NCBI GenBank assembly: GCA_002719955.1
Contig: PBFW01000007.1
Location: 65,724-129,723 of the forward strand
Source: Deltaproteobacteria bacterium
Lineage (GTDB): Bacteria > Myxococcota_A > UBA9160 > UBA4427
DNA: 64,000 nt
Reading direction: 5' to 3'
The notes beneath the pieces were generated by a model that saw nothing but the letters and a program-made list of their open reading frames with translations, was not told the DNA's origin and did not search any database. Below, in pieces: positions 16,962 to 25,893 of this stretch; position 1 is the stretch's first letter; the number at the start of each line of letters is the position of its first letter. The position numbers and the translations under genes were made by a program.

Positions 16962-17945
16962 TCAGCGATTCGTCAAACCGGACGTGAAGATCTCGTTCAC
17001 CATCGCCTCGTCCCGCACGAATCGTCCGAGGTTCTCCAGGAAGAGCGCCCCCAACCGCTCGTCCCCGAGCGGCGAATAGCCCGCATCGTGGGGCGTGAGG
17101 ACGCAGTTCTCAAGGGACCAGAGCGGAGATTCGGGGGGAAGCGGCTCCACGGAGGTCACGTCGAGGGTTGCTCCTCGAATCGCTCGGCTTCTCAACGCCT
17201 CGATCAGTGCCGGCTCATCCATCACGCCCCCCCGCGCCACATTGATCAAGACTGCGTCCTGGCGCATCGCGGCAAGTTCTCCCGCTCCGATCATGCCCAC
17301 GGTCTCGTCACTGAAGGGCATACAGAGCACGACATAATGCGATTCCGCCAATAATTCGTGTAGCGACTCGGGAGGGACGAATCGATCGAGGTTCGGATCA
17401 TCGATCGGCGTTCGGCGTGAACCCAGCACACGCATCCCAAAGGCCTTGCCAACTCGACCCGCCGCCCGGCCGATGCCCCCATAGCCAACGATCCCCAGCG
17501 TCTTCGCGCCGAGATCGCCGCCGCGGATGACCTCCCAATGCCTCGCACCCTGCTGCGCGAGATGCCTGGCGACATTACGTTCCCAATGGAGCACGTACGC
17601 GAAGATATATTGGGCGATCGGCTCACTGTGAATGCCGGAGGCGTTCGTGAGCCGCGTTCCTCGATCGAGGATCGGCTGCCAGATCGGATTATCGACGCCG
17701 GCCCCAGGGCCCTGCATCCAGCGCAGCTGCGGTTCATCGAAGAGCGGCAGCAGCGATTTCATCGCCGCGGCATATTTCGTCACGCCCAATGAGAAGTAGA
17801 CGACCTCGATCCCGCTCGGATCTCCATCGAAACACCCCGCGGCATCCAGGACGATGACCTCACCCTCCACACCGGCAGCGCACAGGATTTCATCGACGCG
17901 CGGTCGCATTTCATCGGCGTGATCACCCGTCAGACAAATCTTCAC
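16962..17945 (-). CDS. D-2-hydroxyacid dehydrogenase (NAD-binding)
   Basis: A 327-residue D-isomer 2-hydroxyacid dehydrogenase that interconverts 2-hydroxy and 2-oxo acids. The dinucleotide site is GIVGYGGIGRAAGR, and the catalytic Arg/Glu/His are seen in INVARGGVMDE, DVTSVEPLPP and LTPHDAGYS. The first possible start is GTG at 17975, but GAGGAG lies between it and the GTG at 17945, so the latter is chosen. The N-terminal half is shorter and more divergent than in glycerate or phosphoglycerate dehydrogenases. It follows the P450 gene by 107 bp on the same strand and may finish that module. The partner substrate is unknown. Confidence 0.9.
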   Translation of the reverse strand: MKICLTGDHADEMRPRVDEILCAAGVEGEVIVLDAAGCFDGDPSGIEVVYFSLGVTKYAAAMKSLLPLFDEPQLRWMQGPGAGVDNPIWQPILDRGTRLTNASGIHSEPIAQYIFAYVLHWERNVARHLAQQGARHWEVIRGGDLGAKTLGIVGYGGIGRAAGRVGKAFGMRVLGSRRTPIDDPNLDRFVPPESLHELLAESHYVVLCMPFSDETVGMIGAGELAAMRQDAVLINVARGGVMDEPALIEALRSRAIRGATLDVTSVEPLPPESPLWSLENCVLTPHDAGYSPLGDERLGALFLENLGRFVRDEAMVNEIFTSGLTNR

Positions 17946-18052
17946 GAGAGCTTGCTCCTCGGATCCTCGACGCACGGGCCTTGAATTCGGCGATCAATTC
18001 GCGAACGGGCAGATCGCCCCCTACTTGATTCGGTACGCCCTCGGGCACACCG

Positions 18053-19255
18053 CTAGGCGGGATCGAACGAAATCGGCAGCGCTTCGAGTCGGCGAAGATT
18101 GGCGAAGGGAACCCAGCGCGGCTCGCCGTCCAATAGTTCGACGTTTCGAACGCAATCGAAAAAAGTTGGAATCACCTCCTCGAGTTCGACCCGGGCGAAG
18201 GCGACCCCGAGACATCGATGCGCACCCCACCCGAAACTGAACGAATGCGGCCCGTCACGCGTGATATCGAATCGGTCGGGATCCTCGAAGACCTGGGGAT
18301 CTCGATTCGATGCGAGAATCGAGAGCCAGAAACACTGGCCCGCCTGGATCTTGACGCCCTCGACCTCGAAATCCTCGGCGCTCTCCCGCGAGAGCACGGG
18401 CACGATCGGCTCATAGCGAAGCACTTCTTCGACGGCGAGCGGGACCAGATTCGGATCGCCACGCAGGCGATTCAGCTCGGAAGGATTCATCACGAGGAGC
18501 GCGACTGCAACCGCCAATCCGCTGCGCGAACTGTCGTGCCCGCCAAAGATCAGATTGATCACGAGGACGACGAGGTCCTCGTCGCTGAAGGGTTCATCGA
18601 GTTCCGATGCGGCGCGGATCAGATCGGAGAGCAGGCCGTCCGCCGACGAGCGACGCCGCGCGCGAAGAAGATCTCGCACCGCGTCGCTCAGTTCACGCGC
18701 CGCCGCCTCGCCCCGGGCCTGGAGTTCCGGAGAAAGGACCGAGGAGAGTGCATTTCCGAGATCCGTCGACCAGACCGAAAACGCGTCCTGGTGTTCCTCG
18801 GGAACACCCAGGGTCTCGCAGATGAGCCGAATCGGAAGTTCCTGCGAGAAGTCGTCGATCACGTCGATGCGGCCGCGATCGAGATGTCGTCCGATGATCT
18901 CGCGCGTGAGCGAACGGGCGCGCGCACGTTTCATCTGCGCGGAGCGAGGTGTGAAGGCGCGATTCACGAGGCTGCGCAGGCGGCGATGATTCGGGCCGTT
19001 CAAATTAGTGAGCATCAATCGCCACCAATCGACCAGCGGCCCGGAAGCGACCTGGCGCTCGACGAAATCGAGCGCGTTACTGATGTTCTCGTGATCGCTC
19101 GCCAATCTTTCGACATCGGAATAACGCAGAATGATCGGCTCGCCCGTGGATGCGAATGCGACCGGATGAGATTCTCGTGCTGTACGCAGGACACGATGTG
19201 GATCTTGCCAATAGGCAGCGTCTTCGATCCGAATGATCGCGGATTCGTTATTCAA
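18053..19255 (-). CDS. Cytochrome P450
   Basis: A soluble bacterial P450 of about 400 residues. The haem-binding loop FSFGWGAHRCLG puts the axial Cys at 348; the I-helix oxygen motif is GGHDSS in INLIFGGHDSS, the ExxR is EEVLRYEP, and NLNGPNHRRLRSLVNRAF is the C-helix. The proposed start is TTG at 19255, preceded by GAGGAAGGA; no ATG or GTG in frame fits better, and the upstream amidohydrolase stops 32 bp earlier. Electron-transfer partners (ferredoxin, reductase) are not encoded nearby. The tight linkage to the amidohydrolase suggests hydroxylation and hydrolysis of one compound. Confidence 0.9.
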   Translation of the reverse strand: MNNESAIIRIEDAAYWQDPHRVLRTARESHPVAFASTGEPIILRYSDVERLASDHENISNALDFVERQVASGPLVDWWRLMLTNLNGPNHRRLRSLVNRAFTPRSAQMKRARARSLTREIIGRHLDRGRIDVIDDFSQELPIRLICETLGVPEEHQDAFSVWSTDLGNALSSVLSPELQARGEAAARELSDAVRDLLRARRRSSADGLLSDLIRAASELDEPFSDEDLVVLVINLIFGGHDSSRSGLAVAVALLVMNPSELNRLRGDPNLVPLAVEEVLRYEPIVPVLSRESAEDFEVEGVKIQAGQCFWLSILASNRDPQVFEDPDRFDITRDGPHSFSFGWGAHRCLGVAFARVELEEVIPTFFDCVRNVELLDGEPRWVPFANLRRLEALPISFDPA

Positions 19256-19287
19256 GTACCCGTGTCCTTCCTCTGCCGTGAGCGAAA

Positions 19288-20463
19288 TCAGAGATCCATC
19301 AGCTCTGCAATCGAGTCTCCGAAAAAACGCTCCCGCGCCCTTGAAGAACAATCCTTCATCTGGTCCTGAAAGAGCCCCACGGCGTCTTCGCGGCCCTCTT
19401 GATGGGGGAAATCGCTCGAGAAGACCAACATCTCCTCGGGCACGAGATCGAGGGTCGGACGAAGCGGGTCCGCGGTGACGAGTGGGCTCACGCGGACCTG
19501 TCGGCGCATATACTCGGAGGGCTTGAGCGGCAGACCATAATCGCTCTGTGTCATGCCAAAGAATTGTCCATAGGGCCCCCCCGCCAGCGAATCGATCGTC
19601 GACATGAAATGGGGGAGCCAGCTGATCCCAAATTCCTGGACGATGACAACGAGGCCGGGATGGCGTTCCAACACGCCTTCGATCAGAAGTGCTGCCAGAG
19701 CGATCTGCGGAACGATCGAGCCGTTCACGAGATGGAGAATCGCGAAATGAGAGGGATCCCCGCCGTTGAAGAACCAGCCCTGCTTGAGCTCCGCGCGACC
19801 GGCGGCGATGTGTAGAACGACCGCCATGCCCAGGTCTTCGGCGACGGACCAGAGTCGATCGAAATCGGGATGGGCCAGGGATTTCGTCTCGCTCACGGGT
19901 TCGGCGCGCACCTGGAACGCGCGGCTCCCCGCCGCGCGCATGCGCGTGATCTCGGCGATGGCCCAATCGACGTCGCTCAGATCGACGAGTGTGATCGGAA
20001 TCAGGCGGTCCGTATGGCCGGACAGGGTTTGCGCCGACCAGCGATTGAAGGACTCGAGTGCGCGAAGCGCGAGATCGGGTCGCCCCTCCCTGATCGCCGA
20101 GACATAAGGCCCAGTCCCGAGCGTGGAACCGATAAACTGGACATCGATCCCGTTCTCGTCGCAGAGGGCGATCCTCGCCTCCGCTTCGTAGCTGCTCTTC
20201 GATCCCGCGGCGGCCTCCGCCGCCTCCTCTTCGTTCATGGCGATCATCGCTTCGAGGCTCCGCCGACCCGAGGGCCCGAGCAAAGCCAGCGGGTCCGCCG
20301 GACGCTGGCTCGGCGGTACGACATCGAGCAGATCCCCCACGACACCGCGCACGATCCGCTCGATCGGATCGCTCGGCGGGATCTCGGCGGCAAGGGCGGG
20401 ATCGATCTGGACCAGCCAATCCAGTGGCTCCAGATAGTGGCTATCCACGTCGACGACACGCAT
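19288..20463 (-). CDS. PF04909 amidohydrolase-family protein
   Basis: The third amidohydrolase_2 protein in the window (391 residues). It opens with VVDVDSHYLEP (DxDxH metal motif), carries VVLHIAAGRAE in mid-protein, LLIEGVLERHPGLVVIVQEFG, and the late FSSDFPHQEGREDAV with the conserved Asp. The start ATG at 20463 has GGGGGA eight bases upstream and is preferred to the ATG at 20484. A helical segment with EEEAAEAAAG near residue 85 is acidic and unusual. It is the first gene of a minus-strand run leading into a P450 with a TTG start, and is divergent from an MDR-type reductase gene across 207 bp. Confidence 0.88.
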   Translation of the reverse strand: MRVVDVDSHYLEPLDWLVQIDPALAAEIPPSDPIERIVRGVVGDLLDVVPPSQRPADPLALLGPSGRRSLEAMIAMNEEEAAEAAAGSKSSYEAEARIALCDENGIDVQFIGSTLGTGPYVSAIREGRPDLALRALESFNRWSAQTLSGHTDRLIPITLVDLSDVDWAIAEITRMRAAGSRAFQVRAEPVSETKSLAHPDFDRLWSVAEDLGMAVVLHIAAGRAELKQGWFFNGGDPSHFAILHLVNGSIVPQIALAALLIEGVLERHPGLVVIVQEFGISWLPHFMSTIDSLAGGPYGQFFGMTQSDYGLPLKPSEYMRRQVRVSPLVTADPLRPTLDLVPEEMLVFSSDFPHQEGREDAVGLFQDQMKDCSSRARERFFGDSIAELMDL

Positions 20464-20670
20464 ATTCAGTCCCCCTGGCCGCATCTCGCGGCGTAGATCC
20501 CCCGCCCCCCTGCATGTTCGGGATGGCGGCCCGCAGGGTCAAGTCACCCGATTTCCAGAACGTCCGACGGCCCGAAGTGGGCCATTCTCTATTTCCGCCC
20601 CGGGGCCCGATGAAATGATCTCTGCCCGTCCCGAGAATGTCATGCACGCGCCCACATCGAGGAGTTCCCG
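20464..20670. promoter_or_regulatory. Divergent intergenic region
   Basis: A 207-bp gap between the amidohydrolase/P450 run and the MDR gene. It must carry promoters in both directions. It contains a run of six C near 20501, a CCCCGGGGCCC palindrome around 20600 and the GAGGAG ribosome site of the MDR gene; no sigma-70 promoter is convincing. Confidence 0.35.
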
Positions 20671-21831
20671 ATGCCCGAGTCCCTCCCGAGCCACAGCCTT
20701 CAGATTCGGAGCAGCGTCCACGGCGCCAGCGGCCCCCCCGATGCCCCCGGACGACTCGAACTCTCGATCGCATCCGTAGCGACGCCCAGGCCGGGGCCCG
20801 ACGACGTGATTGTGCGCGTGGAGGCGGCCCCGATCAATCCCTCGGATCTGGGCCTGCTCTTCGGTTTCGCGGATATCTCAGCCGCCGAGGCCAGTGGTCC
20901 GAGGGATCGCCCCATCATCACGGCGCCGATCCCCGCCAGTGCCATGCGAGCGGTCGCAGCACGGACCGACGAGCCCATGCCGGCCGGCAATGAGGGTGCC
21001 GGGATCGTCGTCGCAAGCGGCGGGTCGGAGATCGCCCAATCCCTGATGGGCAGGACCGTGGGCATCGTCGGCGGGGCGACCTACTCACAGTTCCAAGTCG
21101 CACCCGCATCGAGGGTGCTGCCGATGCCGGAGGGCGTTACACCAGCCGAGGCCGCCTCCTGGTTCGTGAACCCGCTGACGGCGTTGGGCATGGTCGAAAC
21201 GATGCGACTCGAACATCATGGGGCACTCGTCCACACCGCCGCCGCGTCGAACCTGGGCCAGATGCTCAACAGGGTCTGCCTCGCGGACGGGATCGATCTC
21301 GTGAATATCGTCCGGCGACGAGGACAAGAAGAAATCCTGCGCGGCATCGGCGCGAGATTCATCTGCAATTCGGGAGACGACGATTTCGAAGCCAGACTCA
21401 CGGACGCCCTCGTGACGACCGGAGCCACCCTCGCCTTCGACGCGACGGGTGGGGGGCGTCTGGCGGGAATAATCCTCACCTGCATGGAACGCGCCCTCAA
21501 CCGAAACACTGCCGAGTACAACCGCTACGGATCCACGACCCACAAGCAGGCCTACCTCTACGGACGACTCGATCGAAGCGAAACGATCCTGGGCACCGAT
21601 CTCGGCATGGCCTGGGGAATCGGCGGTTGGCTGCTCCCGCCCTTCCTGGAACGGCTCGGTTTCGAGGGGACGGCCCGGCTTCGCGAACGCGTCGCCAGCG
21701 AGATCACGACGACCTTCGCAAGCCGATACACCGCGGAGATCTCGCTGGCCGAAGCCCTCGATCTCGAGACGCTGAAGGCCTACGGGCGCCAGGCGACCAG
21801 TAAGAAATATCTCATCAACCCGAACAAATAG
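20671..21831 (+). CDS. Zinc-less MDR reductase (quinone oxidoreductase-like)
   Basis: A medium-chain dehydrogenase/reductase of 386 residues. VIVRVEAAPINPSDLGLLFG and AGNEGAGIVV are the MDR catalytic-domain marks; no zinc-ligand Cys set is present, so this is the quinone/enoyl reductase branch. The nucleotide-binding segment reads VHTAAASNLGQMLNRVC, a deviation from the usual AxxGxVG, and DAGG-like DATGGGRLAG follows. GAGGAG lies upstream of the ATG. An insertion of about 35 residues (AAEASGPRDRPIITAPIP...) separates the two N-terminal motifs. NADPH-dependent reduction of an enone or quinone is the likely chemistry. It stands alone, converging on an LLM gene. Confidence 0.88.
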   Translation: MPESLPSHSLQIRSSVHGASGPPDAPGRLELSIASVATPRPGPDDVIVRVEAAPINPSDLGLLFGFADISAAEASGPRDRPIITAPIPASAMRAVAARTDEPMPAGNEGAGIVVASGGSEIAQSLMGRTVGIVGGATYSQFQVAPASRVLPMPEGVTPAEAASWFVNPLTALGMVETMRLEHHGALVHTAAASNLGQMLNRVCLADGIDLVNIVRRRGQEEILRGIGARFICNSGDDDFEARLTDALVTTGATLAFDATGGGRLAGIILTCMERALNRNTAEYNRYGSTTHKQAYLYGRLDRSETILGTDLGMAWGIGGWLLPPFLERLGFEGTARLRERVASEITTTFASRYTAEISLAEALDLETLKAYGRQATSKKYLINPNK

Positions 21832-21849
21832 ACGACAGGAAGGCGCGAA

Positions 21850-22734
21850 CTAACCGCGCTTCTCCATCAACTCCATCAGACCGTCGAGTTCCGCGAACTC
21901 TGCAGTCGCCGTATTGAGCCAGCATTCCTCGACGCCGGCTTCCTCGTAGGCGTCGAGGCTCGCGCGAATCGCATCGGGCGTCGAACGATCGACCATCGAA
22001 GCCATCGCCGTCGCCGCCTTCTCGCCCATCACCTTGATATATTTATAGACGTAGGCCTTGAGCTTCTCATCGGCATTCGGCGCCAAGCAACACCAGAAGC
22101 CCGCGATCCTTTCCGGGGCACTGTCCCGACCGGCTTCCTGCCAGGCGGCCACGACACGCTCCTGCTGATCCTTCATTTCTTCCGCCACGCCATTGCCCGA
22201 CCAGGAATAGACACCATCGGCCCATTTCGCCGCGCGTGCGGTCGCCTTCGGCCCCATCACGCCCGCCAGAATCGGCGGACCCTTCGGCTGGACCAGTGCC
22301 GGACCGATCGGTTCTGCACCCTCGAAGGGAATCTCGCCCGCCCAGATCCGGCGGATCTGGGCGACCTGTTCATCCATCTTCGCGTAACGCGAAACGGGCT
22401 CTTTCTCCATGCACATATAGTCGTGGACTCGCCCCCCGATCCCGACCGTGATCGTGGTCCGGCCACCCGAAATCATGTCGAGCGTCGCAGCGTGTTTCGC
22501 GACGTGAATCGCCGGATGCATCGGCAGCACGTAGAGGGTCGGGACGATTCGAACCCGTTTCGTTACCGCGGCCGCCACCGCGATCATCGCCATCAGATCG
22601 ACACTCGGTCCAACCATGCGCTCACCACAGGAAATCGTCGAGAAGGGTCCCTCATCGACGCGCTTGAACCACTCGAGGGTGATCTCGCGCGTGAGCCCCT
22701 CCTGGCTATAGGGGAAACAGAGTCCTATCTTCAT
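21850..22734 (-). CDS. LLM class (probably F420-dependent) oxidoreductase
   Basis: A luciferase-like oxidoreductase of 294 residues. It starts with MKIGLCFPYSQEG and includes TKRVRIVPTLYVLPMHP, LDMISGGRTTITVGIGGRV, and RYAKMDEQVAQIRRIW, with PILAGVMGPKATARAAKWADG as the closing barrel motif. The first barrel strand and lack of an FMN phosphate motif fit the F420 subgroup. GAGGAGG precedes the ATG at 22734. It is monocistronic and divergent from a LysE-type exporter gene 133 bp away, with which it may share regulation. Confidence 0.87.
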   Translation of the reverse strand: MKIGLCFPYSQEGLTREITLEWFKRVDEGPFSTISCGERMVGPSVDLMAMIAVAAAVTKRVRIVPTLYVLPMHPAIHVAKHAATLDMISGGRTTITVGIGGRVHDYMCMEKEPVSRYAKMDEQVAQIRRIWAGEIPFEGAEPIGPALVQPKGPPILAGVMGPKATARAAKWADGVYSWSGNGVAEEMKDQQERVVAAWQEAGRDSAPERIAGFWCCLAPNADEKLKAYVYKYIKVMGEKAATAMASMVDRSTPDAIRASLDAYEEAGVEECWLNTATAEFAELDGLMELMEKRG

Positions 22735-22867
22735 CGTTTGCCTCCTCGGTCGGGGCGGCAATCTAACACGGCGCGATCCTCTTTGTGAATCCTCGTCGGC
22801 GGGTAACCAGCAGATCTGCGTTCGCACAGGATTCGACCCGGACGACGATCCCACCCACACTCGGCCC

Positions 22868-23530
22868 ATGGACGATCCGGCGCTCATCGCCAGCCTCTTC
22901 ACCTTTACGCTCGCGACCACGACCACTCCAGGACCAAATAATCTGCTCCTGATGTCGTCCGGTGCGCTCTTTGGCTGGCGTGCGACATTGCCGCATCTGG
23001 TGGGGGTGCAGATCGGTTTCGCCTTCGTCTGCGCCTCCGCCGTCTTCGGGATCGGGGCCGTGATCGAATCCTGGCCCTGGCTCCTCGGTATCGTGAGGCT
23101 GACGGGGGCGGTGTGGCTCTCGTGGATGGCCTTTCGCTATATGAGAGCGGGACTCACGAGCGCGCGGAACGAAGAGAGCAGCGTGGAGCCGTGCGGGCCG
23201 GGGGACGCCTTGGGCTCATCCCAAGCGGCTCCGCTCTCGCGACCGCTGCGACTCCATGAAGCCGTGCTCTTCCAATGGATCAACCCGAAGGTGATCCTGA
23301 TCTCGATCTCGAGCGCGAGTGCATTCGTAGATCTCAGCGAACGCGTGGCAGAGCGTGCCTTCCTCATCTGCGGGGCCTATCTGTCATCCGGCATTCTGGC
23401 CAGCAGCATCTGGCTCATGCTCGGAAGCACGCTGAATCGCCTGATGTCCTCTGGAAGGAGTGCGGTCGCCCTCCAGTGCGCAATGGCGCTCCTGCTCTTC
23501 GCGACCGCCTGCTACATCGCCTTCGACTGA
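22868..23530 (+). CDS. LysE/RhtB-family exporter
   Basis: A small integral membrane exporter of 220 residues with about six hydrophobic segments. The N-terminal signature TTTTPGPNNLLLMSSGALFGWRA (PGPN at 21-24) and LTGAVWLSWMAFRYM are hallmarks of the LysE/RhtB amino-acid exporter family; a second conserved point is LFQWINPKVI after the central loop. The central loop contains an extra Ser/Pro-rich stretch (about residues 98-124). Family members export amino acids, homoserine lactones or similar small amphiphiles. It diverges from the LLM oxidoreductase gene and converges on an SDR gene across a short hairpin. Confidence 0.9.
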   Translation: MDDPALIASLFTFTLATTTTPGPNNLLLMSSGALFGWRATLPHLVGVQIGFAFVCASAVFGIGAVIESWPWLLGIVRLTGAVWLSWMAFRYMRAGLTSARNEESSVEPCGPGDALGSSQAAPLSRPLRLHEAVLFQWINPKVILISISSASAFVDLSERVAERAFLICGAYLSSGILASSIWLMLGSTLNRLMSSGRSAVALQCAMALLLFATACYIAFD

Positions 23531-23543
23531 GGCGGGACCGCGC

Positions 23544-23561
23544 GAGGCGTCGTGGCGCCTC
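23544..23561. terminator. Possible bidirectional hairpin between convergent genes
   Basis: GAGGCG (23544-23549) and CGCCTC (23556-23561) form a 6-bp GC stem with a six-base loop, exactly between the LysE stop and the SDR stop. There is no T-tract on either strand, so if it stops transcription it would not be by the classical intrinsic route. Confidence 0.3.
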
Positions 23562-24395
23562 TCACTCGAGCAGCGCGAACCCCGCGACGGTTTCGGCATA
23601 ACGCGCGTCCACGTCCTCCTTCTCGAACGCGTGGGTCGGGATGACGAAGGCTTCCACCCGAACGCCGTGCAGCGCGATCTCAGCAGCACGAGCCGCCGAC
23701 ATATAGAGCGTGCCCAGGCCCGAGATCGCATCGGGATCGACCTTACTGAAATCGATTTCGCCCTGTGCCCCATAGCGGAGGGGGCGATGTGCCTCTGAAT
23801 TCACAGACAGACCGCTCTCCACCGGCCCCGGACAGAGAACACTCACCCCGAGCCCCTCGGAACCGAATTCTGCTCGCAGCGACTCCCCGATCGATAGGAC
23901 AGCGTGCTTCGTCATGTTGTAGAGATGGAGGGGGGCACCACGCAGATAGGCCGGATTCGAGAGGCTGTGCTCCGATCCCGTCAAGAGCGCATAGCCTCCG
24001 CGATCCGTCTCTCGGAGCTTTCGGATGTAGGGGCGGCAGATATTCACGATCCCCCAGACATTGACCCCAAAGATGAAGTCGATGTCCTCACGACTCACAT
24101 CCAGGATCGATCCCGGCACGATCACCCCCGCATTCGCACACACGAGATCGATCGGACCGATCTCCGACCAGGCCCGATCGACGAGCTCCGCGACCGCCCC
24201 CTCGTCCGAAACATCACACAGAGCCCAATCGCAACCAATCCTGGCCGACGTCTCCTTGAGCTTCTCGACATCGATGTCGCTGGCGAGGACATGAGCCCCT
24301 GCTCGCGTGAGCGCCTCGGCGAGCGCGGCCCCGATCCCATCAGCGGCCCCCGTGATCAGCGCTGTCTTGCCCTCGAAATCGTCGATCCTCGTCAT
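23562..24395 (-). CDS. SDR oxidoreductase
   Basis: A classical SDR of 277 residues. TGAADGIG is at 15-22, ANAG at 87-90, and the catalytic residues are S141 region (LTGSEHSLSN), Y159 and K163 in YNMTK. The segment VLCPGPVESGLS follows as the usual CPGxxxT position. The C-terminus (HGVRVEAFVIPTHAFEKEDV) resembles the SDR group with a truncated substrate loop. The start at 24395 is supported by GGAG. It diverges from a 38-codon ORF and a P450 gene across 110 bp, suggesting co-regulation with that oxidation module. Confidence 0.9.
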   Translation of the reverse strand: MTRIDDFEGKTALITGAADGIGAALAEALTRAGAHVLASDIDVEKLKETSARIGCDWALCDVSDEGAVAELVDRAWSEIGPIDLVCANAGVIVPGSILDVSREDIDFIFGVNVWGIVNICRPYIRKLRETDRGGYALLTGSEHSLSNPAYLRGAPLHLYNMTKHAVLSIGESLRAEFGSEGLGVSVLCPGPVESGLSVNSEAHRPLRYGAQGEIDFSKVDPDAISGLGTLYMSAARAAEIALHGVRVEAFVIPTHAFEKEDVDARYAETVAGFALLE

Positions 24396-24505
24396 GGATT
24401 TTCTCCGTCCTGGACCGCGTTCTCGTCTGGGCCCCTCTATCACGTAGCACTCCGCGCTGACGATCGTTAGATTGGCGGATGGCAACGAGCGCAGAGGATC
24501 CCAAC
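24396..24505. promoter_or_regulatory. Divergent promoter region, SDR versus small ORF/P450
   Basis: This 110-bp gap carries the leader of the SDR gene on one side and of the small ORF and P450 on the other. ACGATCGT (24460-24467) is an 8-bp perfect palindrome near the middle and might be an operator or merely chance in GATC-rich DNA. Confidence 0.35.
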
Positions 24506-24622
24506 ATGACTCTCGACCCGACTCCACAAGATGACGCCGATGATCCCTTCGCGATCGCCCCCCTTGCAGGACCGTGCCCCGACACGAAGCGCAGCTTTGC
24601 CAAATTCCGGACGGCACTCTGA
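24506..24622 (+). CDS. Small ORF (38 codons) overlapping the P450 start
   Basis: An ATG preceded by GAGGAT begins a 38-codon frame, MTLDPTPQDDADDPFAIAPL then AGPCPDTKRSFAKFRTAL, that ends in TGA whose A is the first base of the P450 ATG (TGATG). This overlap is the classic arrangement for translational coupling. The peptide is acidic at its N-terminus and basic at its C-terminus, with one Cys, and has no membrane segment. It could be a genuine small protein acting with the P450, a leader peptide controlling its translation, or the stranded start of a longer ancestral P450 frame. I do not recognise the sequence. Confidence 0.45.
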   Translation: MTLDPTPQDDADDPFAIAPLAGPCPDTKRSFAKFRTAL

Positions 24623-25890
24623 TGGCACCCGCCAACGAGAAGAATCGCGCGGCCGAAAACGGGTTCACCAAGACCGCCGCCGAGGGCGTCCTCCTCGATT
24701 CCGAATATTTCGGTCGCCACGGCTACCCTCACGCAGAATGGGCCCGTCTGCGCGCGGAAGATCCGGTCTCGCTCATCGTTCCCGACGACGGGATCCCCTA
24801 TTGGGCGATCACGAAGCACGAGGACATCGTCTGGATCTCCCGCCAGCCCGATCGTTTCACCAATTGGCCCCGCTTCAAGGCCTCGCGCGGGAACGAGGAG
24901 ATCGCTCGAGCCCGCACGCTCTCGAGCATGGACCCGCCCGAACACCGCGCCTACCGTGAATTGCTCAGCCGCCATTTTACACCGCGCGCGCTCGCGAAGC
25001 TGCGCACTCCGATCGAGAAGGTCGCCTCGGACCTGATGGGCGGTCTCGGTGAGCCGGAAAGCGAGGCAGAATTCGATTTTGTCGAGCGCGTGGCCGCCCC
25101 CCTCCCGATCCTCATCATCGCCTGGCTGCTCGATCTGCCCCGGGAAGATTGGGGCGACATCTACTCCATGACCCACGCCATGACGGGGTTCGCGGATCCC
25201 GAGTACCAGCGTGAAGGCGAGACCGTTGAAGAAACGATCGCCCGGAGTCGAGGGGAGATCTACGAGTATTTTTCAGAGATCGCGCGAAAACGCCGCGCCA
25301 ATCCGGGCGATGATCTCGTCAGCATCCTGGCGACTGCCCAGATCGACGGCGCGCCCATCCCCGACCCCGAATTGATGGCCTACTACCTTCTCTTGATCGT
25401 TGGTGGGAACGAGACGACGCGCAATGCGGTCAGTGGTGGACTCCTCGCATTCCTCGAGAATCCAGAGCAGTGGCACCGGCTTCGTGACAACGAGGCGCTC
25501 ATCGATTCGACCGTCGAGGAGATCCTTCGCTTCACGACGCCCGTCATCCACCATGCGAGGACTTCCGTCTCCGACGTCGAAATTCGAGGAGCCCAGATCC
25601 GAGCGGGCGATACCGTCGCCCTCTTCTATCCCTCGGCGAACCGCGACGAGGATATCTTCGAGAATCCCTTCTCCTTTCGAATCGATCGACATCCCAACCC
25701 TCACCTTGCCTTCGGCGTGGGCGAGCATGTCTGCATGGGAGCCAACCTCGCGCGGATCGAAATCGAGCTGGCTTTCCGACATCTCTCGAAACGAATCGCC
25801 GAGATCGAGCCCACGCGGCCCGCCGAACGACTGGCCTCGGCCAACGTAGGTGGGATCAAGTCGCTCCCCATTCGCGTTCGTTTCGCCTAG
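24622..25890 (+). CDS. Cytochrome P450
   Basis: A soluble P450 of 422 residues. The haem loop is LAFGVGEHVCMGANLAR with Cys at 371, the I-helix motif GGNETT lies in LLLIVGGNETTRN, and the ExxR is EEILRF. SSMDPPEHRAYRELLSRHF is the C-helix. The SMDPPEH and VGGNETTRN motifs are shared with CYP125/CYP142-like steroid and fatty-acid P450s, though a subfamily should be set by alignment. The ATG at 24622 overlaps the stop of a small ORF; a GTG at 24574 in the same frame is less likely. No redox partner gene is adjacent. Confidence 0.9.
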   Translation: MAPANEKNRAAENGFTKTAAEGVLLDSEYFGRHGYPHAEWARLRAEDPVSLIVPDDGIPYWAITKHEDIVWISRQPDRFTNWPRFKASRGNEEIARARTLSSMDPPEHRAYRELLSRHFTPRALAKLRTPIEKVASDLMGGLGEPESEAEFDFVERVAAPLPILIIAWLLDLPREDWGDIYSMTHAMTGFADPEYQREGETVEETIARSRGEIYEYFSEIARKRRANPGDDLVSILATAQIDGAPIPDPELMAYYLLLIVGGNETTRNAVSGGLLAFLENPEQWHRLRDNEALIDSTVEEILRFTTPVIHHARTSVSDVEIRGAQIRAGDTVALFYPSANRDEDIFENPFSFRIDRHPNPHLAFGVGEHVCMGANLARIEIELAFRHLSKRIAEIEPTRPAERLASANVGGIKSLPIRVRFA

Positions 25891-25893
25891 AGC

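Noticed and set aside
18053..20419. A 788-codon continuous frame suggesting an amidohydrolase-P450 fusion
   Set aside because: The upstream part is an antisense-free but non-coding frame of the amidohydrolase gene, whose real frame (19288-20463) has its own stop. The P450 has its own TTG start with a ribosome site at 19255.
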